Shown piece after piece: positions 1-9,124 of a stretch of DNA of 36,456 nucleotides. The position numbers were made by a program, and so were the translations under genes. Each line of letters starts with the position of its first letter. Position 1 is the stretch's first letter. This stretch comes from Nitrospirota bacterium (GTDB lineage: Bacteria; Nitrospirota; Thermodesulfovibrionia; Thermodesulfovibrionales; UBA6898): positions 1 through 36,456 of the forward strand of contig SCQH01000023.1 in NCBI GenBank assembly GCA_004321925.1, written 5' to 3'. The notes under the pieces are model-generated. The model was not told where the DNA came from. It worked only from the letters and a program-made list of their open reading frames with translations, and searched no databases.

Positions 1-3000
1 GGGTGCTGTATTTTGCGGCCAATGATGTGACTCACGGGGTTGAGTTGTGGAAGAGCGATGGGACAGAAGCAGGGACGGTTCTGGTGAAGGACATCGCGCC
101 CGGATCATCCCACTCAAATCTTCAACGTTTAACGAACATCAACGGGGTTCTGTATTTTATGGCCAATGTCGGGACGCATGGATTTGAGCTGTGGAAGAGT
201 GACGGGACAGATGCTGGCACGGTCATGGTAAAGGACATCAATCCCGGTATAGGCGATTCTCACCCAGACAATATGACCGATGTGAATGGAGTGCTGTATT
301 TTATGGCAAATGACGGCACACATGGGTATGAGTTGTGGATGAGCGACGGCACAGAGGCCGGTACTGTGATAGTGAAGGATATCTATCCCGGTACAGGTAA
401 TTCTAATCCTCACGATCTGATACATTTCAACGGGGTGCTGTATTTTGTGGCCAATAATGGAACGAATGGGTCAGAGTTATGGAAAAGCGATGGCACAGAA
501 GCAGGCACCATGCTGATGAAGGACATGAACCCTGGTTCAGAAGATTCTTACACGTTCGGTCTGACAAATGTGAATGGGGTCCTGTATTTTGGTGCATATG
601 ATGGGACTCATGGGATTGAACTATGCAAGAGCGATGGCACAGAAGCAGGTACGATGATGGTGAAAGATATAAATCCAGGTATAGGGTCTTCGTATCCGTT
701 CAACCTGACAAATGTGAATGGGGTGCTGTATTTTGTGGCCAATGACGGAATGAACGGCTATGAGCTGTGGAAGAGCGACGGGACTGAGGCGGGTACGGTG
801 ATGGTGGAGGATATCTTCCCCGGCCCGACAGGTATGGTGATAGTGAAGGACTATTTCCCCGGCCCAATTGGTACGAATCCTAATTATCTGACAAATGTGA
901 ACGGGGTGCTGTATTTTGTGGCCGATGATGGGACACACGGGAGTGAGCTATGGAAAAGCGACGGGACGGAAGCAGGGACGATAATGGTAAAAGATATCAT
1001 GCCATCAGGGTCTTCAACGCCGTTCAATCTGACGAATGCCAACGGAGTGCTGTATTATTTTGCTTCTGATCCAATAAATGGACAAGAGATATGGAAAAGT
1101 GACGGAACAACATTAGGGACCGTAATGGTGACGAATAACTGGCCATCACGTGATTCGTTTCCGTCAAAGCTAACAAATGTGAACGGGGTGCTGTATTTTG
1201 TGGCCGATGATGGGACGAATGGGAAGGAACTCTGGAAGAGCGACGGAACAGCATCAGGGACTGTGCTGGTAAAGGACATCAATCCCGGCTTTGGTGGGGC
1301 AGATCCAACAAATCTGACAAATGTCAACGGTGTGCTCTTTTTTGAAGCAAATGACGCGATTAACGGGCATGCGCTGTGGAAGAGCGATGGGACAGTCTCA
1401 GGGGCCGAGAGGGTAATGAACCTTTTGCCCTGCGTATACAGCTCGTGCCCTAATACTCTGACGAATGTTGCTGGGGTGCTGTATTTTGCGGCCAATGAAG
1501 GGACAAACGGATACGAGCTGTGGAAGAGCGACGGGACAGCGGCAGGGACAGTACTAGTGAAGGACATCAACCCCGGCTCAGCCGATTCGTTTCCGAAAAA
1601 TCTGACGAATGTAAATGGGGTACTTTATTTTGTAGCCAACAATGGGACGAACGGGAATAAACTCTGGAGGAGCGACGGAACAGAAGCAGGGACTGTGATG
1701 GTTAGGGTCGAAGCAGGGTGGGGGCTTTCACCTGATTCATCGAATTTGACGGATGTCAACGGGGTGCTGTATTTCAGTGCTACTGATCCTGTTAACGGGC
1801 AGGAGTTGTGGAAGAGCGACGGTACAGAGGCAGGGACAATACTTGTGAAGGACATTAATCCCGGTACAAGCAGTTGGTATCCATCAGACCTGACGAATGT
1901 CAACGGCGTGTTATATTTTGTGGCCGATGATGGGACACACGGGCGTGAGCTATGGAAGAGCGACGGGACAACGGCAGGCACCATAATGGTAAAAGATATC
2001 ATGCCAGCAGGCTCGTATTTCAACCTGACAAATGTAAATGGGATTCTTTATTTTCTGACCACCTTTGGAACGGACGGGTTTAAGCTCTGGAAGAGCGATG
2101 GTACGGATGCTGGTACGGTAATGGTGAAGCATATCGCGCCCGGAGGTGTCGTTCCGCAAAACCTGACGAATGTGAATGGAGTTTTGTTTTTTTTCATTGG
2201 CGGGACGACCGGATATGAGCTCTGGAAGAGCGATGGTACAGAAACCGGCACTGCAATGGTGAAAAATCTCTTTCCCTATAGCAATAATAATTGGACAACG
2301 TGGCCATATTTGACGAATGTCAATGGTGTGCTCTATTTCAGTGCCTATGATGCCGAATACGGCCTTGAGTTATTTGCTTTAGATGTTGCTGCCAACCCTG
2401 AATCCCCTTCAAAGATAGGCATCTTCGACCATGGCACCTGGTATCTGGATTCCAACCAGAGCTGGGCATGGGAGGGGACTCCTGCTGATACTCTTGGGAT
2501 ATTTGGTGTAGGTCTGACAAATGCTACCCCTGTGATCGGTGATTGGAATGGAGACGGCACAAGCAAGATAGGGGTGTTCACTGACGGCATGTGGTATCTG
2601 GATATGAACCGTAACTGGCAGTGGGACGGAGAACCAACGGATAAGGTAGGCATATTCGGAGTAGGCATCCCCGGTGCCATCCCAGTAGTGGGCGATTGGA
2701 CCGGAGACGGGATAACTAAGATAGGTGTTTATGTTGATGGCACCTGGTATCTGGACCTGAACAACAACGGTCAGTGGGATGGCGAGCCGACAGACAAGAT
2801 AGGAACATTTGGTATAGGCCTGACTGGAGCTATCCCTGTTGTAGGTGATTGGACCGGAACCGGTATAACTAAGATCGGTGTCAACCTGGATGGCTACTGG
2901 TACCTTGATCTGAACAATAACTGGCAGTGGGACGGAGAGCCGACGGACAAGATGGGATTATTCGGGGTCGGCCTGACCGGGGCTGTTCCGGTCGTCGGTG

Positions 3001-3161
3001 ACTGGAACGCAGACGGGACAACAGAGATCGGTATCTATCAGGATGGCCTCTGGTACCTCGATAAGAACCGCAGTTGGCAGTGGGACGGGGAACCTGCGGA
3101 CCAGTTCGGAGTATTTGGTGTCGGCCTCACCGGTGTTGTTCCCGTGCCGGGGAAATGGTAG
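1..3161 (+). CDS. ELWxSDGT-repeat secreted/surface protein, 3' part
   Basis: The gene is already in frame at the left edge, so the N-terminus, including any signal peptide, is missing. What remains is about 1,053 residues and ends in TAG at 3159-3161. The first ~800 residues are 16 tandem ~48-residue units built on ELWKSDGTEAGT, VMVKDINPG and LTNVNGVLYF, plus a degenerate 17th (ELFALD). They match the ELWxxDGT repeat family, predicted to form beta-propeller-like surface structures. The last ~240 residues are five ~49-residue units of the form KIGxFxDGxWYLDxNxxWQWDGEPTDKxGxFGVGLTGAxPVVGDW; the final one ends in PGKW instead of GDW. No transmembrane or sorting segment is visible at the C-terminus. 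Repeat 6 carries an extra internal duplication (792-869). Adhesin or extracellular-matrix function is a guess. Family assignment is firm; function is unknown. Confidence 0.85.
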   Translation, partial: VLYFAANDVTHGVELWKSDGTEAGTVLVKDIAPGSSHSNLQRLTNINGVLYFMANVGTHGFELWKSDGTDAGTVMVKDINPGIGDSHPDNMTDVNGVLYFMANDGTHGYELWMSDGTEAGTVIVKDIYPGTGNSNPHDLIHFNGVLYFVANNGTNGSELWKSDGTEAGTMLMKDMNPGSEDSYTFGLTNVNGVLYFGAYDGTHGIELCKSDGTEAGTMMVKDINPGIGSSYPFNLTNVNGVLYFVANDGMNGYELWKSDGTEAGTVMVEDIFPGPTGMVIVKDYFPGPIGTNPNYLTNVNGVLYFVADDGTHGSELWKSDGTEAGTIMVKDIMPSGSSTPFNLTNANGVLYYFASDPINGQEIWKSDGTTLGTVMVTNNWPSRDSFPSKLTNVNGVLYFVADDGTNGKELWKSDGTASGTVLVKDINPGFGGADPTNLTNVNGVLFFEANDAINGHALWKSDGTVSGAERVMNLLPCVYSSCPNTLTNVAGVLYFAANEGTNGYELWKSDGTAAGTVLVKDINPGSADSFPKNLTNVNGVLYFVANNGTNGNKLWRSDGTEAGTVMVRVEAGWGLSPDSSNLTDVNGVLYFSATDPVNGQELWKSDGTEAGTILVKDINPGTSSWYPSDLTNVNGVLYFVADDGTHGRELWKSDGTTAGTIMVKDIMPAGSYFNLTNVNGILYFLTTFGTDGFKLWKSDGTDAGTVMVKHIAPGGVVPQNLTNVNGVLFFFIGGTTGYELWKSDGTETGTAMVKNLFPYSNNNWTTWPYLTNVNGVLYFSAYDAEYGLELFALDVAANPESPSKIGIFDHGTWYLDSNQSWAWEGTPADTLGIFGVGLTNATPVIGDWNGDGTSKIGVFTDGMWYLDMNRNWQWDGEPTDKVGIFGVGIPGAIPVVGDWTGDGITKIGVYVDGTWYLDLNNNGQWDGEPTDKIGTFGIGLTGAIPVVGDWTGTGITKIGVNLDGYWYLDLNNNWQWDGEPTDKMGLFGVGLTGAVPVVGDWNADGTTEIGIYQDGLWYLDKNRSWQWDGEPADQFGVFGVGLTGVVPVPGKW
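792..869 (+). repeat. 39-bp tandem duplication inside ELW repeat 6
   Basis: Two adjacent in-frame 39-base units, 792-830 and 831-869, encode G-T-V-M-V-E-D-I-F-P-G-P-T and G-M-V-I-V-K-D-Y-F-P-G-P-I. The other ELW repeats have only one copy of this strand. The unit looks like a small slippage or recombination duplication that has since diverged. Confidence 0.75.
2412..3158 (+). repeat. Five ~147-bp tandem repeats encoding WYLD/GDW modules
   Basis: Five consecutive units each encode one ~49-residue module starting KIG or EIG, with the conserved cores WYLD-x-N-x3-W, WDGEP-T/A-D, GxFGVGL and PVVGDW. The Asp/Asn/Gly-rich GDWxGDG joints resemble the calcium-binding loops of FG-GAP/VCBS-type repeats. 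Calcium binding is inference only. The modules cap the C-terminus of the ELW-repeat protein. Confidence 0.75.
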
Positions 3162-3204
3162 CTGTGGGGATACGATAATAGAGAACTAGGGCAGAGAGGA
3201 TGGG

Positions 3205-3429
3205 TTATTGATTCTCTTTGATGATGTGGTATCCCAGTTTTTCGATGTTCTCCCTTGTCAGCTTCAGGAGCAGTTCCTCCGGGATCTTTGTATCATCAAA
3301 GGTTATCGCCACCTTCCCGTCTTCGGATGAGATCTCTTCCACTCCGTCCATCTTCCCGATAAAATGCATCAGGGCCAGGGAACACTCGTCGCAGAATTCT
3401 TTTTGGACAGCGAGATGCGTTTTTTTCAT
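3205..3429 (-). CDS. Small CxxC heavy-metal-associated (HMA-like) protein
   Basis: This 74-residue protein begins MKKTHLAVQKEFCDECSLAL. The Cys-x-x-Cys at residues 13-16, followed by a helix with the MDGVEEI pattern and a strand with KVAITFDD, matches the beta-alpha-beta layout of HMA/CopZ-type metal-binding domains. The usual GMTCxxC loop is replaced by FCDEC. It lies 25 bases downstream of the diguanylate cyclase on the same strand, so it may be the last gene of the pilus/GGDEF transcript. No good Shine-Dalgarno is seen before the ATG. Binding of Cu(I), Zn or another soft metal is plausible from the fold. It could equally be an anti-toxin-sized regulator, but the CxxC argues for metal or thiol chemistry. 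Confidence 0.6.
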   Translation of the reverse strand: MKKTHLAVQKEFCDECSLALMHFIGKMDGVEEISSEDGKVAITFDDTKIPEELLLKLTRENIEKLGYHIIKENQ

Positions 3430-3454
3430 AGTTTATGGATGGCCCAGCGCATAC

Positions 3455-5044
3455 TTATGCGGCAGTTTCCACCCTGTTCCTCCCGTTCTCTTTTGCGAGG
3501 TAGAGCGCTCCGTCAGCTTTTTTGATAAGGTCTTCAATGTTCTGCATTTCAGATCCTAACGACGCAATGCCAAGGCTCACGGTAGCTCCCGTCTCCTCTT
3601 CAACACCCTTTCTTATTCTCTCTGCCGGTGCATATGCCCCGGCAGCGTCCGTCTCAAGGAGAGATACGAGAAATTCCTCTCCCCCGTATCTAACGACAAG
3701 GTCAGAGTCCCGCACATTTTTTGAGATAGTGTCGGCAACACCCGCGAGCAGTTTGTCCCCGGCACTATGGCCATGGGTATCATTGTATTTTTTGAAATGA
3801 TCAATATCTATCATAAGGACCGAGAAGGACCCGCCATACCGCCTGACCTTCAGAAAGTTCCTTTGCAAAACAATATCCATAAGCCGCCTGTTGGCAAGTC
3901 CTGTCAAGGGGTCTTTGAGGGACAGGGCCTTTGTTTTCTCATAGAGCACGGCCAGTTCAGAGTTCTTCCGTGCAAGTTCCTCACTCTGCAGTCTGATCTG
4001 CTCTTCTGCATTCTTCTGCTCGGTAATATCCTCGACGAAGAGCAATGCCTTTATATCACCACCTTCTTCCATCAGAGGCATGCCGCTAAAGTTCCTGATC
4101 GAGGTTTTTTTTCCGAAATGAGATTCGTATTTCACTGCTTTCATCGAAAAGGACCTGTTATCAAAAACGCGCCGTATTTCATCCTCCAATCCGACCTTTT
4201 TATAACTGTCCAAAGCGAACACGTTCAGGGCCATAAACTGTTCCTCAAGGGCCCCGCTGATATTCAGCATAGCCTGATTGACATATGCTATATCCCCGTT
4301 TCTTTTTACCAGATATACCCCGAAAGGCGCTTTGTCCAAAATGGTATACATGATATCGTACAGACCGATTATCTCCATCTCTTTTTTCTTGCGATCTTCA
4401 ATGGTCCTGGCAGCTTTCAGCACTGCAGTGATGACCGCTGCCAGCAGGACCAGCATAATGAGGGACAATACGGCATACGAGCGTGCGATCAGTTTATCGA
4501 GACTTGCGCTGCTTGAGGTTATATCGAGATATATCTCAAATGCGCCCAGAAATGTGGCATCTTTCAGTATCGGCACATAGGTCTCGACCACATCAGCAGT
4601 CAGGATCTGACCTTCAAGTGACTTCGTGTCTTTTTTCGCGATCTTCGAGTATAATCTTCCCTTTGCCACGACATCACGAAAGTATTTCTCCCTGTTGATC
4701 TGTCCCACGTCCTCCGGATTGGTGGAATAGATTGTCTCTCCCGATGGAGAGAAGACCTTCATCTTCATCAATCCGAAATTTCTTCTTATCGTATCAGCCT
4801 CTGCAGAAAAGTCGGCGGGAAGGGTCTCTTTTCTCAGCTCTGTCCCCTGCCTCTGAAATATGTCAGCAAGGTGCGTCGCTATACGCACGGCATCGTTCTC
4901 AGTATCCTTTGCCAGATGGTCTCTGAATGAGGGGGTGACAAACAGAACGACATACACAGGGACAATTACCACTGAGGCAACGGAGATAACGAGAACTCCC
5001 CAAAGCAGACTGAACCGGATATTAAAGAGACTCACTGCGCTCAT
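3455..5044 (-). CDS. Membrane diguanylate cyclase (periplasmic sensor-PAS-GGDEF)
   Basis: This 529-residue protein would make c-di-GMP from two GTP. Order of parts: transmembrane helix ~residues 10-36; periplasmic sensor ~37-188, including IYSTNPEDVG and DVVETYVPIL; second helix ~190-212; PAS ~228-345 ending in DITEQK; a short coiled coil; GGDEF domain from ~375. The active-site signature is GGEEF at residues 454-458. RDSD five residues before it matches the RxxD inhibitory (I-site) motif, so product inhibition is likely. It starts 57 bases after the secretin stop, on the same strand, so it probably belongs to the pilus operon. GGAG directly abuts the ATG; the in-frame GTG three codons later would have better spacing. 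The sensor is clearly paralogous to that of the cyclase at 34667-36286. Confidence 0.9.
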   Translation of the reverse strand: MSAVSLFNIRFSLLWGVLVISVASVVIVPVYVVLFVTPSFRDHLAKDTENDAVRIATHLADIFQRQGTELRKETLPADFSAEADTIRRNFGLMKMKVFSPSGETIYSTNPEDVGQINREKYFRDVVAKGRLYSKIAKKDTKSLEGQILTADVVETYVPILKDATFLGAFEIYLDITSSSASLDKLIARSYAVLSLIMLVLLAAVITAVLKAARTIEDRKKKEMEIIGLYDIMYTILDKAPFGVYLVKRNGDIAYVNQAMLNISGALEEQFMALNVFALDSYKKVGLEDEIRRVFDNRSFSMKAVKYESHFGKKTSIRNFSGMPLMEEGGDIKALLFVEDITEQKNAEEQIRLQSEELARKNSELAVLYEKTKALSLKDPLTGLANRRLMDIVLQRNFLKVRRYGGSFSVLMIDIDHFKKYNDTHGHSAGDKLLAGVADTISKNVRDSDLVVRYGGEEFLVSLLETDAAGAYAPAERIRKGVEEETGATVSLGIASLGSEMQNIEDLIKKADGALYLAKENGRNRVETAA

Positions 5045-5101
5045 CTCCGGTCCGGGGATCCGGGAATAGCGGGAAGATGCACGAGGGACCGGACCCGCAG
5101 G

Positions 5102-6709
5102 TCATTTGCCTGGCCCTTGCGGGGCATCCAGCTGGGGCACGGTCTGGAACTTTCTCTCCATCATCCGCAGCCTGTCTTCAGATTCCCTGCTCATTTCGCT
5201 GACATGCTGCCTGTTCAGAATATACGGGGTCAGAAGGATAACGAGTTCAGTCTTGGTCTTTTCCTGGGACACTTGTGAGAACAGGCTGCCCAGATACGGT
5301 ATGTCCCCGAGCACGGGAACGGATCTTTTTGTCTCGGATATCCGGTCCTTGATAAGGCCTGCTATGACGACGGTCTGCCCTGTCCGGGCATTCACGATGG
5401 TATCCACTTCCCTGGTAGAGATGACCGGCATATTGCTCCTTTTGTCAGGGGAAACAGATATCTCTGTTATCTCCGAAATGCTCGGATGAATATACAGGGT
5501 TACCATGTCTTCCTCATCTATCTGGGGAGTGACATCAAGAAAGATGCCGACCTCGTCGACCTGGGGAGTGTTCGTGGTTTCCGTGATATTCGACGTACCC
5601 GGGATAACGGTCGTCTTGGTGAGCCAGGAAACCTGCCTGCTCGTAAGTTTGACCAATGCCTTTTGGTTGTTAATGGCCGAGATCCTGGGGCTTGACAGAA
5701 TATTAAGGGTCCCCTGCTGTTTCATCGCATCAAGGATCACGTTTAACTTGTTGTTGGTGAGATTGACCTGAAAAAATTGTTCAGCCGCCAGGGGGATCAA
5801 TTTCTGTGAGACACTGATGACATTTCCGTCCATAAACTCAAAGCCTTTCCAGTCGACGCCGAGCGCATAGGTATCATTGAGGGCAACCTCGATAAAATGC
5901 GCCTGGATCATCACCTGCCTTCTCACTGAGTTCTGGATATCCTCAAGGAAGGCCTCGATCTTTTTCATGTTGTCGGAATAGTCTTTGACATACACAAGAC
6001 CGGACTGCTCGTTCAGGATAAGTTTTTTCCCGCCTTTGTCCCCCTTGGTGGAAGCGCCTTCACCGCCTGAGCCGGCCTCTCCGAATATCAATACCTCAAG
6101 CCCCCTGGACAATTCCTTCCAGAAATTTGATCTATCCTCTGTCGTTATCTTTACGCCGGCGGTGCCGGAGGCGGAAGCCGCCTGAGCCGGCACCGCCGTC
6201 TCGCCATGCTGTCCGGATGACTGCGCCGAGATGGACGCATTCATGGTGCTTGAGGAATTCCGCGAACCCCGTATATAGTTTATGTGAAAACTCTTTGAGA
6301 TGAGACGCGGACTGGTCACCCGGATGACCCCGTCTTCAACAAAGACCGTATAACCAAGGGGCTTCAGCACCGCATCCAGTATCTCAAATATATCCCTGTT
6401 CCTGATATTGACCGTAACTTTGCCCTTGACGTCCTTGTCAGCAACGATGGGAAGGTCGCTGTCCTTTGACAGGAGGAAGAAAACGTCGTTTATATCAGTG
6501 TCCCTGACGACCAGTGAAATCTTTTCTTTGGATCCGGATGGGCGCAGTTTCCCCAGCTTTTCGACTTCTGTTTCCGCGGGTTTTCTTTCGAACGGCGGAG
6601 GCACATAGTCCTTTATGGCCATGGTATCAGAAACCTTTATCATCTTCGGGGTGCTGCAGGCAGATAGTAACATTACAAACAGGCATGCAGATATCAGTTT
6701 CATCGCCAT
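5102..6709 (-). CDS. mshL: MSHA-type/type II secretin (MshL/PilQ/GspD family)
   Basis: This outer-membrane secretin of 535 residues would form the channel for a pilus or pseudopilus. It has a lipoprotein signal ending LLSAC (Cys18). An STN/N0-like domain lies at ~60-125 (VRDTDINDVFFLLSKDSDLP), followed by a Ser/Gly-rich linker of a kind seen in MshL proteins. N1-like segments follow, and the C-terminal secretin domain spans ~300-505. That domain carries the family signature VPVLGDIPYLGSLF. The start is fixed by AAGGAG seven bases upstream of the first ATG; a second ATG lies two codons in. The gene is one base from the end of the PilP-like gene. Secretin identity is secure. The choice of MshL over PilQ or GspD rests on overall architecture and gene order. 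Confidence 0.88.
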   Translation of the reverse strand: MAMKLISACLFVMLLSACSTPKMIKVSDTMAIKDYVPPPFERKPAETEVEKLGKLRPSGSKEKISLVVRDTDINDVFFLLSKDSDLPIVADKDVKGKVTVNIRNRDIFEILDAVLKPLGYTVFVEDGVIRVTSPRLISKSFHINYIRGSRNSSSTMNASISAQSSGQHGETAVPAQAASASGTAGVKITTEDRSNFWKELSRGLEVLIFGEAGSGGEGASTKGDKGGKKLILNEQSGLVYVKDYSDNMKKIEAFLEDIQNSVRRQVMIQAHFIEVALNDTYALGVDWKGFEFMDGNVISVSQKLIPLAAEQFFQVNLTNNKLNVILDAMKQQGTLNILSSPRISAINNQKALVKLTSRQVSWLTKTTVIPGTSNITETTNTPQVDEVGIFLDVTPQIDEEDMVTLYIHPSISEITEISVSPDKRSNMPVISTREVDTIVNARTGQTVVIAGLIKDRISETKRSVPVLGDIPYLGSLFSQVSQEKTKTELVILLTPYILNRQHVSEMSRESEDRLRMMERKFQTVPQLDAPQGPGK

Positions 6710-6710
6710 C

Positions 6711-7181
6711 TTATTTCTCCTTGTCAGGTATATCAGTATACATCTTGATCTCTCTCACGCCGGCAGCATCCTTTACGAAAATGCTGTAGGGTGTAATGTC
6801 AGTAATAAGCACGTTCTCAAACACGTCCCCGGTTTCGACAACCCACCCGTTCACCAGTGCAGAACGTCTGCCGTCACGGACGGTTATGCCCTGCAGTTTT
6901 ATGCCGGTCGTCTTATGTATTTCACGGCCGGCCGTCATCGCCGGCCCGCCCTTATACCGGAACGGGTCGCGTCTCCACTTTTCCCTGTCCCGGGGGACCG
7001 GAAACCCTGATGCCATCCGGAGTGTTCCTGACTTTCCGGTGGTCTCGGGGAGTGCGGCAGTCACCGCCTCTCCCTGAGGCCTTACCGGCGACCTTTTTCT
7101 GAGAAAGAAATTGAGATCGTATATGACCACAAGAATGAACAGGACGCCGACAACGGCCAGGATAGCTCTATTGCGCAGCAT
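6711..7181 (-). CDS. PilP/GspC/MshK-like inner-membrane pilus assembly protein
   Basis: This 156-residue protein has one N-terminal transmembrane helix (~residues 5-27), a Pro-rich linker, then the motif WRRDPFRYKG. A small C-terminal domain follows with the pattern LQGITVRDGRRSALVNG, VETGDVF and VLITDITPYSIFV. That layout is typical of the HR/PilP domain of GspC, PilP and MshK proteins, which link the inner-membrane platform to the secretin. It overlaps the end of the PilO-like gene by 14 bases and ends one base before the secretin. Sequence-level similarity is weak, as usual for this family, so the call leans on length, topology, motif and position. Confidence 0.7.
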   Translation of the reverse strand: MLRNRAILAVVGVLFILVVIYDLNFFLRKRSPVRPQGEAVTAALPETTGKSGTLRMASGFPVPRDREKWRRDPFRYKGGPAMTAGREIHKTTGIKLQGITVRDGRRSALVNGWVVETGDVFENVLITDITPYSIFVKDAAGVREIKMYTDIPDKEK

Positions 7182-7704
7182 CCTGCCCCCCTGCTGAATA
7201 GATCTCCATGGTCATATCGGTTTTGAGCACGTTATCGACCGGCTTCATCCGGAGCTCAACGATCCGTTTATATCTTTCGATGTTCTGAACTTCCCTGATA
7301 TATTCAACCGTTTCCCGGTAATTTCCCTCAAGGGTGATCTTAATTGAGTGGGTCTCGAGGGCTTTTTCATTCCTGCCGGTCTTGCCCCTGGTCACATTCA
7401 TGCGGGCAGGCGCATCAGCTGTCTTCACGGTGCTAACCTGATGTTTAACGATGCCCGAGACACGTGCCGCGGCATACAGGTCTTCTACGAACAACGCTAC
7501 CGCGGCTTTTCCCGGTACTATCTTCTCCAGATTCCCGCTGGCGGGCTGTTCCGTCCGCATGGTCAGTTTTACGGCCTTCAACTTTGCCGCCTCTGCGTTC
7601 ATGCTCCGTATCTGGCCGGTCCTGTAGTAAAGGTAGCCCGCAACAGCAGCGAGGGACAGAAGGATGACGGCTGTCTGAAGTATTCCTTTATTGCTTTTTA
7701 TCAT
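7168..7704 (-). CDS. PilO/MshJ-like inner-membrane pilus assembly protein
   Basis: This protein has 178 residues, with a single transmembrane helix at ~7-27 (GILQTAVILLSLAAVAGYLYY). A short coiled-coil stretch follows, then a ferredoxin-like periplasmic domain with ITLEGNYRETVEYIREVQNI. That last pattern is characteristic of PilO/GspM-type proteins. The reading frame overlaps the preceding PilM-PilN gene by 17 bases and the following PilP-like gene by 14, which suggests translational coupling. Expected role: partner of the PilN-like domain in the inner-membrane alignment complex. Confidence comes mainly from the domain pattern and the conserved M-N-O-P-secretin order. Confidence 0.78.
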   Translation of the reverse strand: MIKSNKGILQTAVILLSLAAVAGYLYYRTGQIRSMNAEAAKLKAVKLTMRTEQPASGNLEKIVPGKAAVALFVEDLYAAARVSGIVKHQVSTVKTADAPARMNVTRGKTGRNEKALETHSIKITLEGNYRETVEYIREVQNIERYKRIVELRMKPVDNVLKTDMTMEIYSAGGQDAAQ

Positions 7705-9124
7705 ATGGCAAAACCCTGTAGGTTACCTGGAAATGGACATGCGGATCCTTTGAATCATTGCTCGCGGAAAAAGACGGCTCCTTTAAAAGTGAGAGCCGCC
7801 CCGAACTGCCGATACTGTCGACGACAGTCGTGAAATACCTTTTCCCGCCGGTCTCGGCACCGGCTTTGCCCGTAAAGCTCAGCTGCATGACCTGCTCTCC
7901 CCCTTCCTGTTTAAGAAAAAGTTCTTCAAGAGACACCTCCTGCGGAAGGTTGTTGCCCAAATACCTGAATATGTCGTAGAGCATCGGCTGCTTTTCTGCA
8001 AGCCGCAGCAGCGATCCCCTGGGGTCCGGAGACTTGACCGTCCCCGCCGAGGCAAGGGCCAGTGCCTTGTTTTCCCTGAGTTCGGCATCCAGCAGCCTCA
8101 ATGCGTTCTTATGGCGTGTTTCGGCAATGAAAAAGATCGCCATGACAGCTGCAATATAGATAAAGAACAGCATCGTCATGGCAGACCGGCTGAGCCTGAG
8201 ACGTTTCTTCCCTGATTGCGCAGCCAGGACGAGATTTGCGGCTGAACCGTCAGCGACGCCGAGTGAAAGTCCGTACAGTGCGACAAATTCGGCTCCGTTG
8301 ATCAGCTCTTTCCCGAAGGGGTTCCAGAGAGAAGCCTTAATGCCGATAGCCTCTTCAATGGCGTCGGCTATCTTTTCCACATTATCGACCATGCCGCAGA
8401 GCAATACCTTTTCTATCGGTGTATCTGAAAAATTCTCCCGGTAAGAGATCATGAATTTATACAGAGCGTCGATGATCCCGTAGAGCCTCTTCTTCCGGGT
8501 CCTCTCGATATCCTGTTCTTCAGCAGACCCCTCTGTCTCCACGGCGGGAACCGGCAATATTTCATAGGCAGTGATCCCGGCCGGTGCAATGACCATGATC
8601 TCGATAGAGTCAGCACCAACCTCAAAGATCGCAGACGTCTGGGGTGGGCCGCTGAGTGAGCGTTCAAAGGCCCTGAGGTTCGCATGGAAGGAAGCTGTTG
8701 CTGCTTTGACCTTTATGCCGAATCCGGAAAAGAACAGGGTAAACTTTTTCAGGCCTTCAGGATCGACAAGGGCGGCAACAAATTCCTGTTGACGGCCTCC
8801 TGAATCCCGTGCCATCAGATGAAACACCGGGTCCCCGATACCTTCCTCGACAATGAGCTTCCTCCTGACGATCAGTCGTGCATCGTCAGGAGACATCTTC
8901 TGAAGTTTATATATCTTTATCTTCACCTCTGAAGAAGGCAGGATAAGGTGAGCACTATCCAGCTTCACCCCGGATTCATCGGAGACCTGCCGGAATATTT
9001 CCTGCGCCCCGGCCGCGTTCTCGATCGAAAGGGATCCAAATTTCTTCGTATACGGGGATCCCCGGCCGTCGGTTATGAGGACCTTTAAGGCCCCACCCCT
9101 CATGTCAAAAAAGATAGTGCTCAT
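7688..9124 (-). CDS. PilM-PilN fusion (GspL/MshI-like) pilus assembly protein
   Basis: This is a single 478-residue protein where many type IV pilus systems have two. Residues 1-~300 are a cytoplasmic actin-like PilM/GspL domain (opening STIFFDMRGGALKVLITDG; later IFEVGADSIEIMVI and KVLLCGMVDN). A transmembrane helix follows at ~315-335 (AMTMLFFIYIAAVMAIFFIA). The periplasmic PilN-like region has LPQEVSLEELFLKQ and a ferredoxin-like fold pattern. The start codon overlaps the prepilin stop by four bases (ATGA type). Expected role: coupling the ATPase and platform to the PilO/PilP-like proteins. The fused layout resembles GspL and MshI more than separate PilM and PilN. Confidence 0.82.
   Translation of the reverse strand: MSTIFFDMRGGALKVLITDGRGSPYTKKFGSLSIENAAGAQEIFRQVSDESGVKLDSAHLILPSSEVKIKIYKLQKMSPDDARLIVRRKLIVEEGIGDPVFHLMARDSGGRQQEFVAALVDPEGLKKFTLFFSGFGIKVKAATASFHANLRAFERSLSGPPQTSAIFEVGADSIEIMVIAPAGITAYEILPVPAVETEGSAEEQDIERTRKKRLYGIIDALYKFMISYRENFSDTPIEKVLLCGMVDNVEKIADAIEEAIGIKASLWNPFGKELINGAEFVALYGLSLGVADGSAANLVLAAQSGKKRLRLSRSAMTMLFFIYIAAVMAIFFIAETRHKNALRLLDAELRENKALALASAGTVKSPDPRGSLLRLAEKQPMLYDIFRYLGNNLPQEVSLEELFLKQEGGEQVMQLSFTGKAGAETGGKRYFTTVVDSIGSSGRLSLLKEPSFSASNDSKDPHVHFQVTYRVLPYDKKQ

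Noticed and set aside
129-2680. Several minus-strand open frames of 60-171 codons inside the ELW-repeat gene
   Set aside because: They arise because the repeated plus-strand codons keep other frames open. They are themselves repetitive, rich in His/Ile or Pro/Ser, and have no ribosome-binding sites.
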